A stretch of 64,000 nt of DNA, from positions 3,675,001 through 3,739,000 of the forward strand of contig NZ_CP036498.1 of assembly GCF_018279705.1 (NCBI RefSeq), written 5' to 3'. A program made the position numbers and the translations under genes. Shown here one piece after another: positions 8,838 to 18,104 of this stretch. The notes under the pieces were generated by a model. It saw only the letters and a list, made by a program, of their open reading frames with translations. It was not told where the DNA came from and ran no database searches. This DNA is from Tardiphaga alba. Its GTDB lineage: Bacteria > Pseudomonadota > Alphaproteobacteria > Rhizobiales > Xanthobacteraceae. Positions within the stretch are counted from its first letter, which is position 1. Every line of letters begins with the position of its first letter.

Positions 8838-9269
8838 ATGGTCGCGTATGACAACAACAATATCTTCGCCAAAATCCTGCGGGGCGAGCTGCCTTGTGTA
8901 AAGGTCTATGAGAACGATCACGTCCTCGCCTTCCTCGACATCATGCCGCGCTCGCCCGGCCACACGCTGGTGATCCCCAAAGCCGCTGCTCGCAACATCT
9001 TCGACATCCTGCCGGAAGATTACGCCCATGTGATCCGCGCCGCGCAGAAGATCGCAATCGCCACGAAACAGGCCTTCAACGCCGACGGCATGACCGTTGC
9101 GCAATATTCGGAGACGGCTGGTGGCCAGGTGGTGTTTCACCTGCACATGCATGTGATGCCGCGCTTCGAAGGCACGGCACTGCTGCCCGCCGCAAGCATC
9201 AAGGAAGATCCGAAGGTGCTGGAAGCGAACGCCGCCAAACTGATCGCCGCATTGAAGGCGCTGGGCTGA
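8838..9269 (+). CDS. HIT family nucleotide-binding protein
   Basis: A 143-residue histidine-triad protein. The catalytic triad is in VVFHLHMHVMPR and the N-terminal block is NIFAKILRGELPCVKVYE. HIT proteins of this branch hydrolyse nucleoside phosphoramidates and adenylates. The ATG at 8838 is preceded by CGGAGGA five bases away, clearly better than a start further upstream. It ends four bases before the convergent trmO gene. Confidence 0.93.
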   Translation: MVAYDNNNIFAKILRGELPCVKVYENDHVLAFLDIMPRSPGHTLVIPKAAARNIFDILPEDYAHVIRAAQKIAIATKQAFNADGMTVAQYSETAGGQVVFHLHMHVMPRFEGTALLPAASIKEDPKVLEANAAKLIAALKALG

Positions 9270-9273
9270 ACAC

Positions 9274-9765
9274 CTACTCCGTCTGAAAATCGCCGGGCTG
9301 CGGCGGCGCCAATGGCGTGAATTCGCAGCGGTCCGGCTTGATGTCGAGCAGCGGCGTCTCGTCGAGACAATCCAGCCCGCGCACCAGAACCACGGATCCC
9401 TCGATCCCCACGAGTTTCACCACCGAGGTGCCGATAGGGTTCGGCCGCACCGGCGTGCGCAGCGAGAAGATGCCGCGCGCCGTGCCGTCGTTCTTCGGAC
9501 TCTGCAGCACGAGGTCGCGCCGCGACAGATGCAGCCAGTAGAGCACCTCGAGCGTGTTGTAGAGTTCGAGGTCTTTCAGACCAGCCACCCACGGCTCGAA
9601 GATTTCGAGCCGGCAGACAGGCCCGTCATGCCGGCCCTGCCGCGGCGTTTCCAGCCGCGACGTCCATGGGGTGCGGATGCGGCCGATATAGACGAGACCG
9701 GCATGGTTCGGTTTCGGTGCCTCGACGACGACTTCGCCGGCGCGGATTTCACTTTCACGAACCAT
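9274..9765 (-). CDS. trmO: tRNA (N6-threonylcarbamoyladenosine37-N6)-methyltransferase TrmO
   Basis: A 163-residue TrmO (formerly TsaA/YaeB, UPF0066) protein, which methylates t6A at position 37 of some tRNAs using S-adenosylmethionine. Typical blocks are YIGRIRTPW, RLEIFEPWVAGLKDLE, SLRTPVRPNPIGTSVVKLVG and LDIKPDRCEF. The ATG at 9765 has AAGGA upstream. A longer reading to 9822 would overlap the end of the next gene and is less likely. It lies just downstream of the Bug-protein gene on the same strand. Confidence 0.9.
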   Translation of the reverse strand: MVRESEIRAGEVVVEAPKPNHAGLVYIGRIRTPWTSRLETPRQGRHDGPVCRLEIFEPWVAGLKDLELYNTLEVLYWLHLSRRDLVLQSPKNDGTARGIFSLRTPVRPNPIGTSVVKLVGIEGSVVLVRGLDCLDETPLLDIKPDRCEFTPLAPPQPGDFQTE

Positions 9766-9779
9766 GATGCATTCCTTGA

Positions 9780-10766
9780 TCAATCCAGCGAGATATTCAT
9801 CGCCTTGATCACCTTCGACCACCGCGCGCGGTCCTCGTCAACGAATTGATTGATCTCGGCGACGGTCTTCGGCTTCAGCACGGGAAAGCCGATCTTCTCC
9901 AGCGAAGCGCGGAAGGCAACGTCATTCAGCGCCTTGTCCATGCTGGCCATGACTTTTGTCACCACTTCGTCCGGCAGTTTCGACGAACCGGCCAGACCGA
10001 ACCAGACGCCGACCTGATAGTCGGGGTAACCGCTCTCGATGACGGTCGGCACGTCGGGCAGATCCGGGCTGCGCTCCTTCGATGACACGCCGAGCGGCCG
10101 CAGCAGCCCGCCCTTGACCGGCGGCAGCGCCGTGGACAGCGTGTCGAACATCACCTGGATATTGCCGGACAGAAGATCGGTCAGCGCAGGTCCCGCGCCC
10201 TTATAGGGCACATGGGTCATCTCGACGCCGGCGATCTGCTTGAACATCTCACCCGCAAGATGGATCGTGCCGCCCGTTCCTGCCGAGCCGAAATTGAGCT
10301 TGCCCGGATTAGCCTTCGCATAGGCGACGAATTCCTTCACCGTCTTCGCCGGCACCGACGGATGCACTTCCATCACGACGGGCAGATCGGTGACCACCGT
10401 GAGCATGCGCAGATCCTTCTGCGGATCGTAGGGCAGCTTTTTATAGAGCAGCGGGTTGAGCACCATGATCGATGCTGCGGTCACAAACAGCGTGTAGCCA
10501 TCGGGCTCCGCACGTGCGACCTGTTCGGCGGCGATGGCGCCTTGCGCGCCCGGCTTGTTCTCGACCACCGTGGTTTGCTTGAGATCCTTGCCGAGATAGT
10601 CCGCGACCAGACGTGCCAGCACATCGGTCGGTCCGCCCGCCGCATATGGCACGACGAGCTTGATGGCGCGGGACGGATATTCCGCTGCGCGGGCGAGCGG
10701 TGCAGCAATAGCTGTCGTCGCGATGATGACGGTCGATAGCAGAACGGAGCGCAGGCGCGAGGTCAT
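9780..10766 (-). CDS. Bug/TctC-family periplasmic substrate-binding protein
   Basis: A 328-residue tripartite tricarboxylate transporter receptor. The signal peptide ends near APLARAAEYPSRAIK, followed by the family blocks VVPYAAGGPTDVLARL, VENKPGAQGAI, VPYKGAGPALTDLLSGNIQ and PVLKP. The ATG at 10766 has a GGGAGA site, better than the in-frame start at 10835. Bug proteins bind carboxylates and related small molecules; the ligand cannot be predicted. No TctA/TctB membrane genes are adjacent, as is usual for these orphan receptors. Confidence 0.92.
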   Translation of the reverse strand: MTSRLRSVLLSTVIIATTAIAAPLARAAEYPSRAIKLVVPYAAGGPTDVLARLVADYLGKDLKQTTVVENKPGAQGAIAAEQVARAEPDGYTLFVTAASIMVLNPLLYKKLPYDPQKDLRMLTVVTDLPVVMEVHPSVPAKTVKEFVAYAKANPGKLNFGSAGTGGTIHLAGEMFKQIAGVEMTHVPYKGAGPALTDLLSGNIQVMFDTLSTALPPVKGGLLRPLGVSSKERSPDLPDVPTVIESGYPDYQVGVWFGLAGSSKLPDEVVTKVMASMDKALNDVAFRASLEKIGFPVLKPKTVAEINQFVDEDRARWSKVIKAMNISLD

Positions 10767-10856
10767 TGTCTCTCCCGAAATATTCTTCTTTGATTGCGAG
10801 GAGAGTATCGGGTTCGCAGGCTTGCACAAGGCCATCCCGCGCGATGCAACAAGATG

Positions 10857-11210
10857 TCAGCCCAACCAGTATTTGCCGCCGACCATCATCAACTCGCCGC
10901 ACAACACGCCAGCGAAGATCGAGCGTTTGAAGCCGAGAAAAACCAGCAGACCGAAAAGCACCGAGCCATAGCGCAGTGGCGCCGGAACCGTGGCAAGCGC
11001 GCCTGGCGGAGACACCAGAATCTGCGCGATCACGCCGGCTAGAATGGCGGTCGCCACCGCCCTCACCCAGACCAGGATGTCAGCTTCTTCATCAATGCCG
11101 CCGCCAAGCCACAGGCCAAGCATGCGCCAGACCTCATTGGGCATGAAACCTGCAAGCACAAGAATGACGAGCGCGTGCCAATCGCCGATGAAGGTCTGCA
11201 GCTCGCTCAT
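10857..11210 (-). CDS. azlD: AzlD family branched-chain amino acid exporter subunit
   Basis: A 117-residue, very hydrophobic protein with about four membrane helices, matching AzlD. AzlC and AzlD together export branched-chain amino acids or their analogues. Its ATG overlaps the TGA of azlC by four bases, showing translational coupling. Telling segments are NEVWRMLGLWLGGGIDEEAD and GFKRSIFAGVLCGE. Confidence 0.88.
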   Translation of the reverse strand: MSELQTFIGDWHALVILVLAGFMPNEVWRMLGLWLGGGIDEEADILVWVRAVATAILAGVIAQILVSPPGALATVPAPLRYGSVLFGLLVFLGFKRSIFAGVLCGELMMVGGKYWLG

Positions 11211-11970
11211 CGCCGCCTCCAGCGATGCACGCCGTAAGCGATGGTGCCGGCCGAGATGCCGGAGATCAGGATATCCACGCCGGTATTGAAGAACGACACG
11301 ATGGGAAAAAGCGCAAGGCCGAGCACTAGTGCGACGACATCAGGGAGCTGCTTGCAGTTGCGCGCGGTGGAGAGAAGAAAAGCGAGCGGCGTCAGCAGCA
11401 GGATTGCCGCGCCGAATAGCGGCGGCAGATTGGCGGCAAGATGATAGCCGATCCATGTCGCCGTCAGGCATGTGGTGACAAGGCCGGCACCGAGCCCGTT
11501 GACGAAGGCGATGCGCCGCTCGCGCGGCACCTGCGGCAACAAGCGGAAACACTCGACCCACAATGTCACGGCGATGAAATGCGATGGCAGGATCAAGTGC
11601 CGCTTCTTCGTCTCCGAGGTCCGCAGCATCGGCAGCACCGAAACCACCATGGGAAACAGGCGGATGCCGCTGACGCCGACAGCGATCGCGGCCTGGATCA
11701 CCGTGGCGCCGGAGCCGAGCGCCGCCAGCAGGATGATCTGCGCGGGCCGGCCCAGATCAGCGCCGTACTCAGCAGCGCCCAGAACAGGCTGAAATGCGTG
11801 TCATGCGCGAGCGCGCCAATACCGACATAGGTGGCGAACAAGACAGCCGTGAGGATCGTTGAGCCGACCGACCGCAGGCCGTAGAGAAACGCCGACGTCG
11901 TCCCCTGCCATTGCGGTGAATCCAGTGCCGGTAGCGCCACGATGGTCCGTTTCTGTCCGATTGATCCCAA
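11207..11970 (-). pseudogene. azlC: AzlC family amino acid exporter subunit, frameshifted
   Basis: The inner-membrane partner of AzlD. The N-terminal part (SAFLYGLRSVGSTILTAVLF through STALIWAGP) and the C-terminal part (IQAAIAVGVSGIRLFPMVVS onward) lie in different frames that meet near 11744. Restoring one base after the AGP codons gives AQIILLAALGSGATVIQ, exactly what the family has here, and a 254-residue protein. A sequencing deletion is the likeliest cause. The start is uncertain: the 5' end of the open frame at 11970 is a TTG, and no well-placed ATG is in frame. Confidence 0.82.
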
Positions 11971-12025
11971 TGCTCATTGGCTTGGGAACACCAGATTGGT
12001 CAAGAGCATGCCACGCATGGCGGCC

Positions 12026-12982
12026 TCACGCGCCCCGATTGCGCAGCACGAGACAAGCTTGGCCGGCCTTGTGGATCTGGCTGCATAGGCCATTCGCCTC
12101 CTCGCGCGTGTCGGCGCCGATCCGTACCTGATAGAACGGCCGGGTGCCCCGGCTGCGGAAGATCGACCTCACGAGGTTTGGATCGTGATCGCCCACCAGC
12201 GGGCGAAGCCGCGTCATCGCCCGCGCATATTGCATCAGCGCACGATCGCGATTGAAGCCGGCGGACAGCTGGACGCCCCATGGCTTCGCCTCGCCGAGCT
12301 TCACACGCACTTCCAGCTGCTCGACAAATGGATTAGGCGCTCGCCGCAGCAGCGCCATCAACTCGCGGCAGCTCGATGTCTGCGGACGCGCCGGCGCCTT
12401 GCCGTTGCGGCCAGTCACCTGCCAGTCCTCCACCGTTGCGCCGGTGATGGCCGAGACATAGTTGCGCGTCTCGCCGGGCATGTAGCCTTTGCCGTCGAGC
12501 CATTCCTGCACACGGCGCGGGCCGGCATTGTAGGCAGCGGCAGCCAGGCCGAGATTGCCGAACTGGTCGCGCAGCTCGCGCAAGAATTCCGCGGATTTCG
12601 GCAGCGCCTGCACGGGATCGAAGGGGTCGAGCAGCCGGCGCTCGGCGGCGGTGCCCGGCATGAATTGCGCGATGCCCTGCGCGCGTGCGCCACTGCGCGT
12701 CACCGGCCCCACCGCATTGGGCTGGAAGCGGCTCTCCTGCCAGATCACGCGGGCGAAAAATTCCAGCGGCAGATCATTGGCGCGCGCCGCGGACTCGATC
12801 ATCAGGCACATCGCCTCGCGGGCATTCGAATCCTTGGCAAGATCGGAAGTCCCAGGCTGGATCGGCAACATGCGGTCGGCGCCGGGCTTTGCCAATTCGC
12901 TCAGCGGTAACTCGTCGGCACGCGCGGCTGGCACCAGCATCATCGCAATGCCCGTCATCGCTGCCGTGATCCATCGCGTCAT
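12026..12982 (-). CDS. Lytic transglycosylase with C-terminal SPOR-like region
   Basis: A 318-residue exported protein with signal MTRWITAAMTGIAMMLVPAA. The SLT domain shows the catalytic glutamate Glu83 in IWQESRFQPNA, then AQGIAQFMPGTA and AAAYNAGPRRV. It cleaves peptidoglycan glycan strands to 1,6-anhydro products. The last 80 residues (PFYQVRIGADTREEANGLC) look like a SPOR domain, which binds denuded glycan at division sites. The family is common in Bradyrhizobium relatives. It is followed on the same strand by azlCD after a gap of about 55 bases, probably without functional linkage. Confidence 0.9.
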   Translation of the reverse strand: MTRWITAAMTGIAMMLVPAARADELPLSELAKPGADRMLPIQPGTSDLAKDSNAREAMCLMIESAARANDLPLEFFARVIWQESRFQPNAVGPVTRSGARAQGIAQFMPGTAAERRLLDPFDPVQALPKSAEFLRELRDQFGNLGLAAAAYNAGPRRVQEWLDGKGYMPGETRNYVSAITGATVEDWQVTGRNGKAPARPQTSSCRELMALLRRAPNPFVEQLEVRVKLGEAKPWGVQLSAGFNRDRALMQYARAMTRLRPLVGDHDPNLVRSIFRSRGTRPFYQVRIGADTREEANGLCSQIHKAGQACLVLRNRGA

Positions 12983-13071
12983 GCAGGGCCCTGTGCGAGT
13001 TCCACGCCTTGAACAGTGGTTTCCAACGGGCTAGCTATGAATGAAATAAGGCGGATACGGGAGCGAAAACC

Positions 13072-14007
13072 ATGAGCGACATGTCGAAAGAGGCTCCGGA
13101 CCGCGCAGCACAGGACGATGTGCCGATCCAGTATATGGCGCGCACCCGCGCTTATTACCGCGCACTCGGCTATGACGCGCCCTATCGCTGGGCGCACAAT
13201 ATCGATGCGCCGTTCCAGTCGCTCAAGAAGCCGCTCGCGCAATCGCGGGTGGCCATCATCACCACCGCCGCGCCTTACAATCCCGACAAGGGCGATCAGG
13301 GCCCCGGCGCGATCTACAATGGCGGCGCAAAATTCTATCAGGTCTATGATGGCGATACGTCACAGAGCCATGACCTGCGCATCTCGCACATCGCCTATGA
13401 CCGCGTGCACACCAAGGCCGACGACAGCGGCAGCTGGTTTCCCCTGCCCGCGCTCAAGCAGGCTGCCGCGCAAGGTCGCATCGGCGAAGTCGCCCCACGC
13501 TTCTTCGGCGCGCCCACCAATCGCAGCCACCGTGTCACCATCGAGACCGATGCGCCGGAGATCCTCGCCCGCGCGCAGGCCGATGGTATCGATGCCGCCA
13601 TCCTCGTGCCGAACTGCCCGGTCTGCCATCAGACCGTCAGCATCGTCGCGCGCCATCTCGAAGCCAGCGGCATCCCCACCGTGGTGATGGGCTGCGCCAA
13701 GGACATCGTCGAACATGTCGGCGTGCCGCGCTTCCTGTTCAGCGATTTCCCGCTCGGCAATGCCGCCGGCAAGCCGCAGGACAAGGCCTCGCAGGCGCTG
13801 ACGCTGGAACTGGCCCTTCGGCTGCTGGAATCCGCAGTCGGGCCACAGACGACCATGCAGTCTCCGCTGCGCTGGGCGCAGGATCCGGCCTGGAAGAACG
13901 ACTACAACAATGTCGCTCTGCTCAGCGACGACGAGCTGGCGCGTCGCCGCGCTGAATTCGACAAGCAGAAAGACATCGCCAAAGGGCTGCGGGATACCGC
14001 AGCCTGA
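13072..14007 (+). CDS. GrdB-related reductase family protein (selenoprotein B family), non-selenocysteine
   Basis: A 311-residue protein resembling the glycine/sarcosine/betaine reductase component B family found without a Grd system in many aerobic proteobacteria. It shares RVAIITTAAPY, the His-rich SHDLRISHIAYDRVHTKADD segment, and IGEVAPRFFG. A Cys-Pro-Val-Cys motif (182-185) and Cys208 (VVMGCAKDI) could be redox or metal ligands; there is no in-frame TGA that would suggest selenocysteine. Start ATG 13072 has a GGGAG-type site. It stands alone between genes of unrelated function, and its role is unknown. Confidence 0.7.
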   Translation: MSDMSKEAPDRAAQDDVPIQYMARTRAYYRALGYDAPYRWAHNIDAPFQSLKKPLAQSRVAIITTAAPYNPDKGDQGPGAIYNGGAKFYQVYDGDTSQSHDLRISHIAYDRVHTKADDSGSWFPLPALKQAAAQGRIGEVAPRFFGAPTNRSHRVTIETDAPEILARAQADGIDAAILVPNCPVCHQTVSIVARHLEASGIPTVVMGCAKDIVEHVGVPRFLFSDFPLGNAAGKPQDKASQALTLELALRLLESAVGPQTTMQSPLRWAQDPAWKNDYNNVALLSDDELARRRAEFDKQKDIAKGLRDTAA

Positions 14008-14137
14008 ATTGTGGCCGGTTTTCGGCGGTCAGTCTTAAACTTGATTTACGTTAACTCCGCTTGGTCCGCTGGCACGCCTTCCGCCAATGGCGGAACTGCG
14101 TACAGTCCCGCCTGCAATCTAACGGGGACTTCGGGAT

Positions 14138-14401
14138 ATGGACGAGCGTCGCAAGCAGCCGCGCGACACGGAGAATTTTGACGCCGCCTCCGCCAGGGAG
14201 CAGAAGACGCTCACAATCGAACGTGGCAGCCGAACGTTGTCGGCCGACATTCTCTGGTCGCGCGACAATGTGATCGGAGTCTCCTTTCGCGAAGCGCGCA
14301 GTGATGACACCCGAGATTCCGACCTTGATGAGCGCGTCCGTAGAAGCGAGATGAAGAAGCGCGAGCTGCAAGAGGAAATTCAGCGATTGCTGGGGAAATA
14401 A
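14138..14401 (+). CDS. Small PilZ-like protein, internally shortened
   Basis: An 87-residue protein. The first residues (MDERRKQPR) and the middle (TLTIERGSRTLSADILWSRDNVIGVSF) look like the beginning and end of the small PilZ-domain proteins common in Bradyrhizobium. The C-terminal helix (RRSEMKKRELQEEIQRLL) also resembles the tail of those proteins. The central beta strands of a normal PilZ barrel are missing, so cyclic-di-GMP binding is doubtful. Real gene status is supported by good codon use, a GGGGA-type site upstream and a terminator downstream. Confidence 0.55.
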   Translation: MDERRKQPRDTENFDAASAREQKTLTIERGSRTLSADILWSRDNVIGVSFREARSDDTRDSDLDERVRRSEMKKRELQEEIQRLLGK

Positions 14402-14480
14402 AAACCCCGCCCTCCCCGTCGAGTTGCCGCAAGTCGCGTCTCGGAGGATGACCACTATTCCGCCCCCGGCAGAACAAACA

Positions 14481-14512
14481 AAAAAGGCCGGTGATCGCTC
14501 ACCGGCCTTTTT
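14481..14512. terminator. Bidirectional terminator between PilZ-like gene and clpA
   Basis: The arms AAAAAGGCCGGTGA and TCACCGGCCTTTTT close on TCGC. It can serve both converging genes. Confidence 0.9.
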
Positions 14513-14534
14513 CATTTTTACTGACGCGAAGCGC

Positions 14535-16930
14535 TTACGCCTTCACGAGGCCCTTGGCCGGGCCGGAGCCTTTGCCGGGCTTCGGTTTCTTGGCCGCGCC
14601 ACGCTTGGCCGGGAGTTTCTCCGGCTTCGGCGTTACCGGGCCATCGACGAACTCGAAGCCGATGCTCTCCTGATCGACGCCGAGCACCGCTTCGTCCTTC
14701 TTGAGCACGACGCGGACATGGCCGCCATTCTTGAGCTCGCCGAACAGCAGCTCTTCGGCAAGCGGCTTCTTGATGTGCTCCTGGATCACGCGGCCCATTG
14801 GACGCGCACCCATCTGCTCGTCGTAGCCGTGCTGGATCAGCCAGGCCTTGGCGGGCTCGGACAGTTCGATGGTCACATCGCGGTCTGCCAGCTGGGCTTC
14901 CAGCTGCAGCACGAACTTCTCCACCACCATGCCGATGACATCGGAATTGAGGTGACCGAACGACACGACTGCATCCAGGCGGTTGCGGAATTCCGGCGCG
15001 AACTGCCGGTTGATCGCCTCGTGATCGTCGCCTTCCCGCTTGCTGCGGGTGAAGCCGAACGCCTGACGCGCCAGATCCGCGGCACCCGCATTGGTCGTCA
15101 TGATCAGGATGACGTTGCGGAACGAGACCTGCTTGCCGTTGTGGTCGGTGAGCCGACCGTGATCCATCACCTGCAGGAGCACGTTGTAGAGATCCGGATG
15201 CGCCTTCTCGATTTCGTCGAGCAGCACCACGCAATGCGGATGCTGATCCACGCCATCGGTCAGCAAGCCACCCTGATCGAAGCCGACATAGCCGGGAGGC
15301 GCGCCGATCAGGCGCGACACCGTATGCCGCTCCATATATTCGGACATGTCGAAACGCAGCAGCTCGACGCCAAGCGACGCAGCCAACTGCTTCGCCACTT
15401 CGGTCTTGCCGACACCCGTCGGCCCGAGAACAGGTAGGAGCCGATCGGCTTCTCCGGTTCGCGCAGGCCGGCACGCGCCAGCTTGATCGATGCGGACAGC
15501 GCCTCGATGGCCTTGTCCTGCCCGAACACCACGCGCTTCAAGGTCGCTTCGAGATGCCGCAGCGTTTCGGCGTCGTCCTTCGACACGCTCTTCGGCGGGA
15601 TGCGCGCCATCGTGGCGATAGTGGTCTCGATTTCCTTGATGCCGATGGTCTTCTTACGCTTGCTCTCGGTCACCAGCATCTGCGCCGCACCGGACTCGTC
15701 GATCACGTCGATCGCCTTGTCCGGCAGCTTGCGGTCATGGATGTAGCGCGACGACAGCTGTACCGCGGCCTCAATGGCTTCGTTCGTGTATTTCAGCTTG
15801 TGGTAATCCTCGAAGTAAGGCTTGAGGCCCTTGAGGATCAGGATCGCGTCATCGACGGTCGGTTCATTGACGTCGATCTTCTGGAAGCGCCGCACCAGTG
15901 CGCGGTCCTTCTCGAAGTGCTGGCGATACTCCTTGTACGTCGTCGAGCCCATGCAGCGGATGCCGCCCGAAGCCAGCGCCGGCTTCAGCAGGTTCGACGC
16001 GTCCATCGCGCCACCCGACGTCGCACCGGCACCGATCACCGTGTGGATTTCGTCAATGAACAAGATCGCATTCGGATGCGCTTCGAGCTCCTTGAGCACC
16101 TGCTTGAGGCGCTCTTCGAAATCGCCGCGATAACGCGTGCCCGCGAGCAGCGTGCCCATGTCCAGCGAGAACACGGTGGCAGCCGACAACACTTCCGGCA
16201 CATCGCTGTCCACGATGCGCTTGGCCAGACCTTCGGCGATCGCCGTCTTGCCGACACCGGCTTCGCCGACAAACAGCGGATTGTTCTTCTGGCGGCGGCA
16301 CAGCACCTGGATCGCGCGGTTGATCTCGGAATTACGCCCGATCACCGGATCGATCTTGCCGTCCTTCGCCTTCTTGTTGAGGTTCACGCAATAGGTGTCG
16401 AGCGCCTCGCCCTTCTTCTTGGACTCCTCGCCGTTCTTCGCCTCGGTCTCTTCATCGACGCCGCGCACCGGCCGCGCCTCGGAAACACCAGGACGCTTGG
16501 CGATGCCGTGGCTGATGTAATTGACCGCGTCGTAGCGCGTCATGTCCTGCTCCTGCAGGAAATAGGCGGCGTGGCTCTCGCGCTCGGCGAAGATCGCGAT
16601 CAGCACATTGGCGCCGGTCACTTCCTCGCGACCTGATGACTGCACATGAATGACGGCGCGCTGGATGACGCGCTGAAAACCGGCCGTCGGCTTGGCATCG
16701 TCGCTGCCATCCGTCACCAGGTTTTCGAATTCGGTTTCGAGATAATTGACCAGGCTGCCGCGCAGCTTATCGAGATCAACACTACAGGCCCGCATCACCG
16801 CTGCGGCATCCGAGTCGTCCACCAGCGATAGCAGGAGGTGTTCCAGCGTCGCATATTGATGGTGGCGCTCATTCGCGATCGAGAGCGCCCGGTGCAGCGA
16901 TTGTTCTAGGCTTTGAGAAAAAGTTGGCAT
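14535..16930 (-). pseudogene. clpA: ATP-dependent Clp protease ATP-binding subunit ClpA, frameshifted in the second Walker A motif
   Basis: ClpA is the AAA+ unfoldase that feeds substrates, including N-degron proteins delivered by ClpS, to ClpP. The Clp N-domain spans residues 1 to about 140, and the first ATPase module has Walker A GEAGVGKT at 222-229. The second ATPase module starts normally (PIGSYLFSG) and then shifts frame. Restoring one base in the G run at 15421-15422 gives [16 protein letters not shown], the second Walker A, and a 798-residue protein that continues as [21 protein letters not shown]. ClpA loss would be surprising here with clpS intact, so a sequencing deletion is likely. 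The C-terminus ends in a Lys/Pro/Gly-rich tail. Confidence 0.95.
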
Positions 16931-17213
16931 TCCGCGTCCTCTTTGGCCCCCACCATCATGGCCATCGTTGCCCTCGCAGGCAACAAGAACCTTTCTGCAT
17001 ATAGTGTCGCCAGATCGTGGCGAAAGGCTGGTTCCGGCTTGATGGGAAATATGGTCGATTGTCGTCTTGACGCAGCGTTTTGCGGCGCGCGCGTCGATCT
17101 CGACCGTTCAGTTCGAGACATTCTCAAATGCGTCCGGATCCGATCAATGGCTTGCCCGACTCACCGCTCGGTACAGGCAGAAACATGTCTGTGCCGGACA
17201 CGTATGTTGGGCT

Positions 17214-17546
17214 TTATTTCTTTTCCATCACACATTGCAGCGGGTGCTGGTGCTTCCGTGCGAAGTCCATCACCTGCGTCACCTTGGTCTCGGCGATCTC
17301 GTAGGTGTAAACACCACACTCGCCGATGCCGTGATGATGAACATGCAGCATGATCTGTGTCGCAGCCTCGGCGTCCTTCTGGAAGAACTTCTCCAGCACG
17401 TGGACGACGAATTCCATCGGCGTGTAGTCGTCGTTGAGAATGAGCACCCGATAGAGGTTCGGGCGCTTCGTCTTCGGTTTGGTCTTGGTGATGACCGACG
17501 TCGATGGACCGCCGGGGCCGCCAGACTGATTGTCGTCATCCGCCAT
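17214..17546 (-). CDS. clpS: ATP-dependent Clp protease adaptor ClpS
   Basis: A 110-residue ClpS. It binds N-terminal degron residues and passes the substrates to ClpA. The core ([20 protein letters not shown], then MLHVHHHG and KHQHPLQC) is fully conserved, including the Asn-Asp-Asp substrate pocket. The first 28 residues are a flexible Gly/Lys/Thr-rich arm. ATG 17546 gives the usual length; an open frame continues further upstream without conserved sequence. The clpA start is about 280 bases downstream on the same strand. Confidence 0.95.
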   Translation of the reverse strand: MADDDNQSGGPGGPSTSVITKTKPKTKRPNLYRVLILNDDYTPMEFVVHVLEKFFQKDAEAATQIMLHVHHHGIGECGVYTYEIAETKVTQVMDFARKHQHPLQCVMEKK

Positions 17547-18104
17547 GGCGCGGATCGTCCCACCACGGCGCCCCGACAAATGGGCGGTCGGCGCGAAAAG
17601 GCTGTTCTCGGTCATCAATGTCGAAACTGTCTGCACCATGGCGTCTGTATAAAAGTCCCCACCGGATATTGGCCAGCCCCGCCGGGCTGGCGTCCCCGAA
17701 AATCTCCGGCCAAAGGCCTTTCCGGGCCGGAATTCGCGCGGCTTGGCTAACGGGAAGGCTAAAGAACGCGCAGCCTGATCGCCGGTTGCGAAGCTGATGC
17801 GACCAATATGGGTTCCCGTAATTTTGCTGCAAGGCACGCAGGCACAGCAGAAACGGTGCTGTCTGACCATCGTGGGCGCCACTTGTCCCTCCTGGCCACA
17901 GGCCCAAGACTAAAGGTTAACAGCTCCTGTCAAACTAGATTGCCTATCCACCAGCGCCATTTAGCGGCCGTTGAGGATGATACCGAACACTTGCACCCCA
18001 TCTTACCAATAGGCAGCCTTTTACCGATTTTCCGAGGACACCTTTACCACCCGTTTAGCCGTATCCCCCGAAATGATCGCCAGAAACCCATTTTGGCGGT
18101 CACC
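17547..18104. other. Long intergenic region between clpS and the TadG-like gene
   Basis: These 558 bases separate divergent genes and hold no credible gene. A perfect hairpin, GCCAGCCC / GGGCTGGC, lies at 17672-17691 in the clpS leader. No clear sigma-70 pair or known operator was found. In-frame extension of the TadG-like protein to 17808 is possible but has no recognisable domain. Confidence 0.5.

Noticed and set aside
13072..14007. Selenocysteine in the GrdB-like protein
   Set aside because: No in-frame TGA is present; the motif is encoded by ordinary cysteine codons.
17808..18104. Extended N-terminus for the TadG-like protein
   Set aside because: The added 99 residues are unlike the family and precede the natural membrane anchor; the ATG at 18105 fits better.
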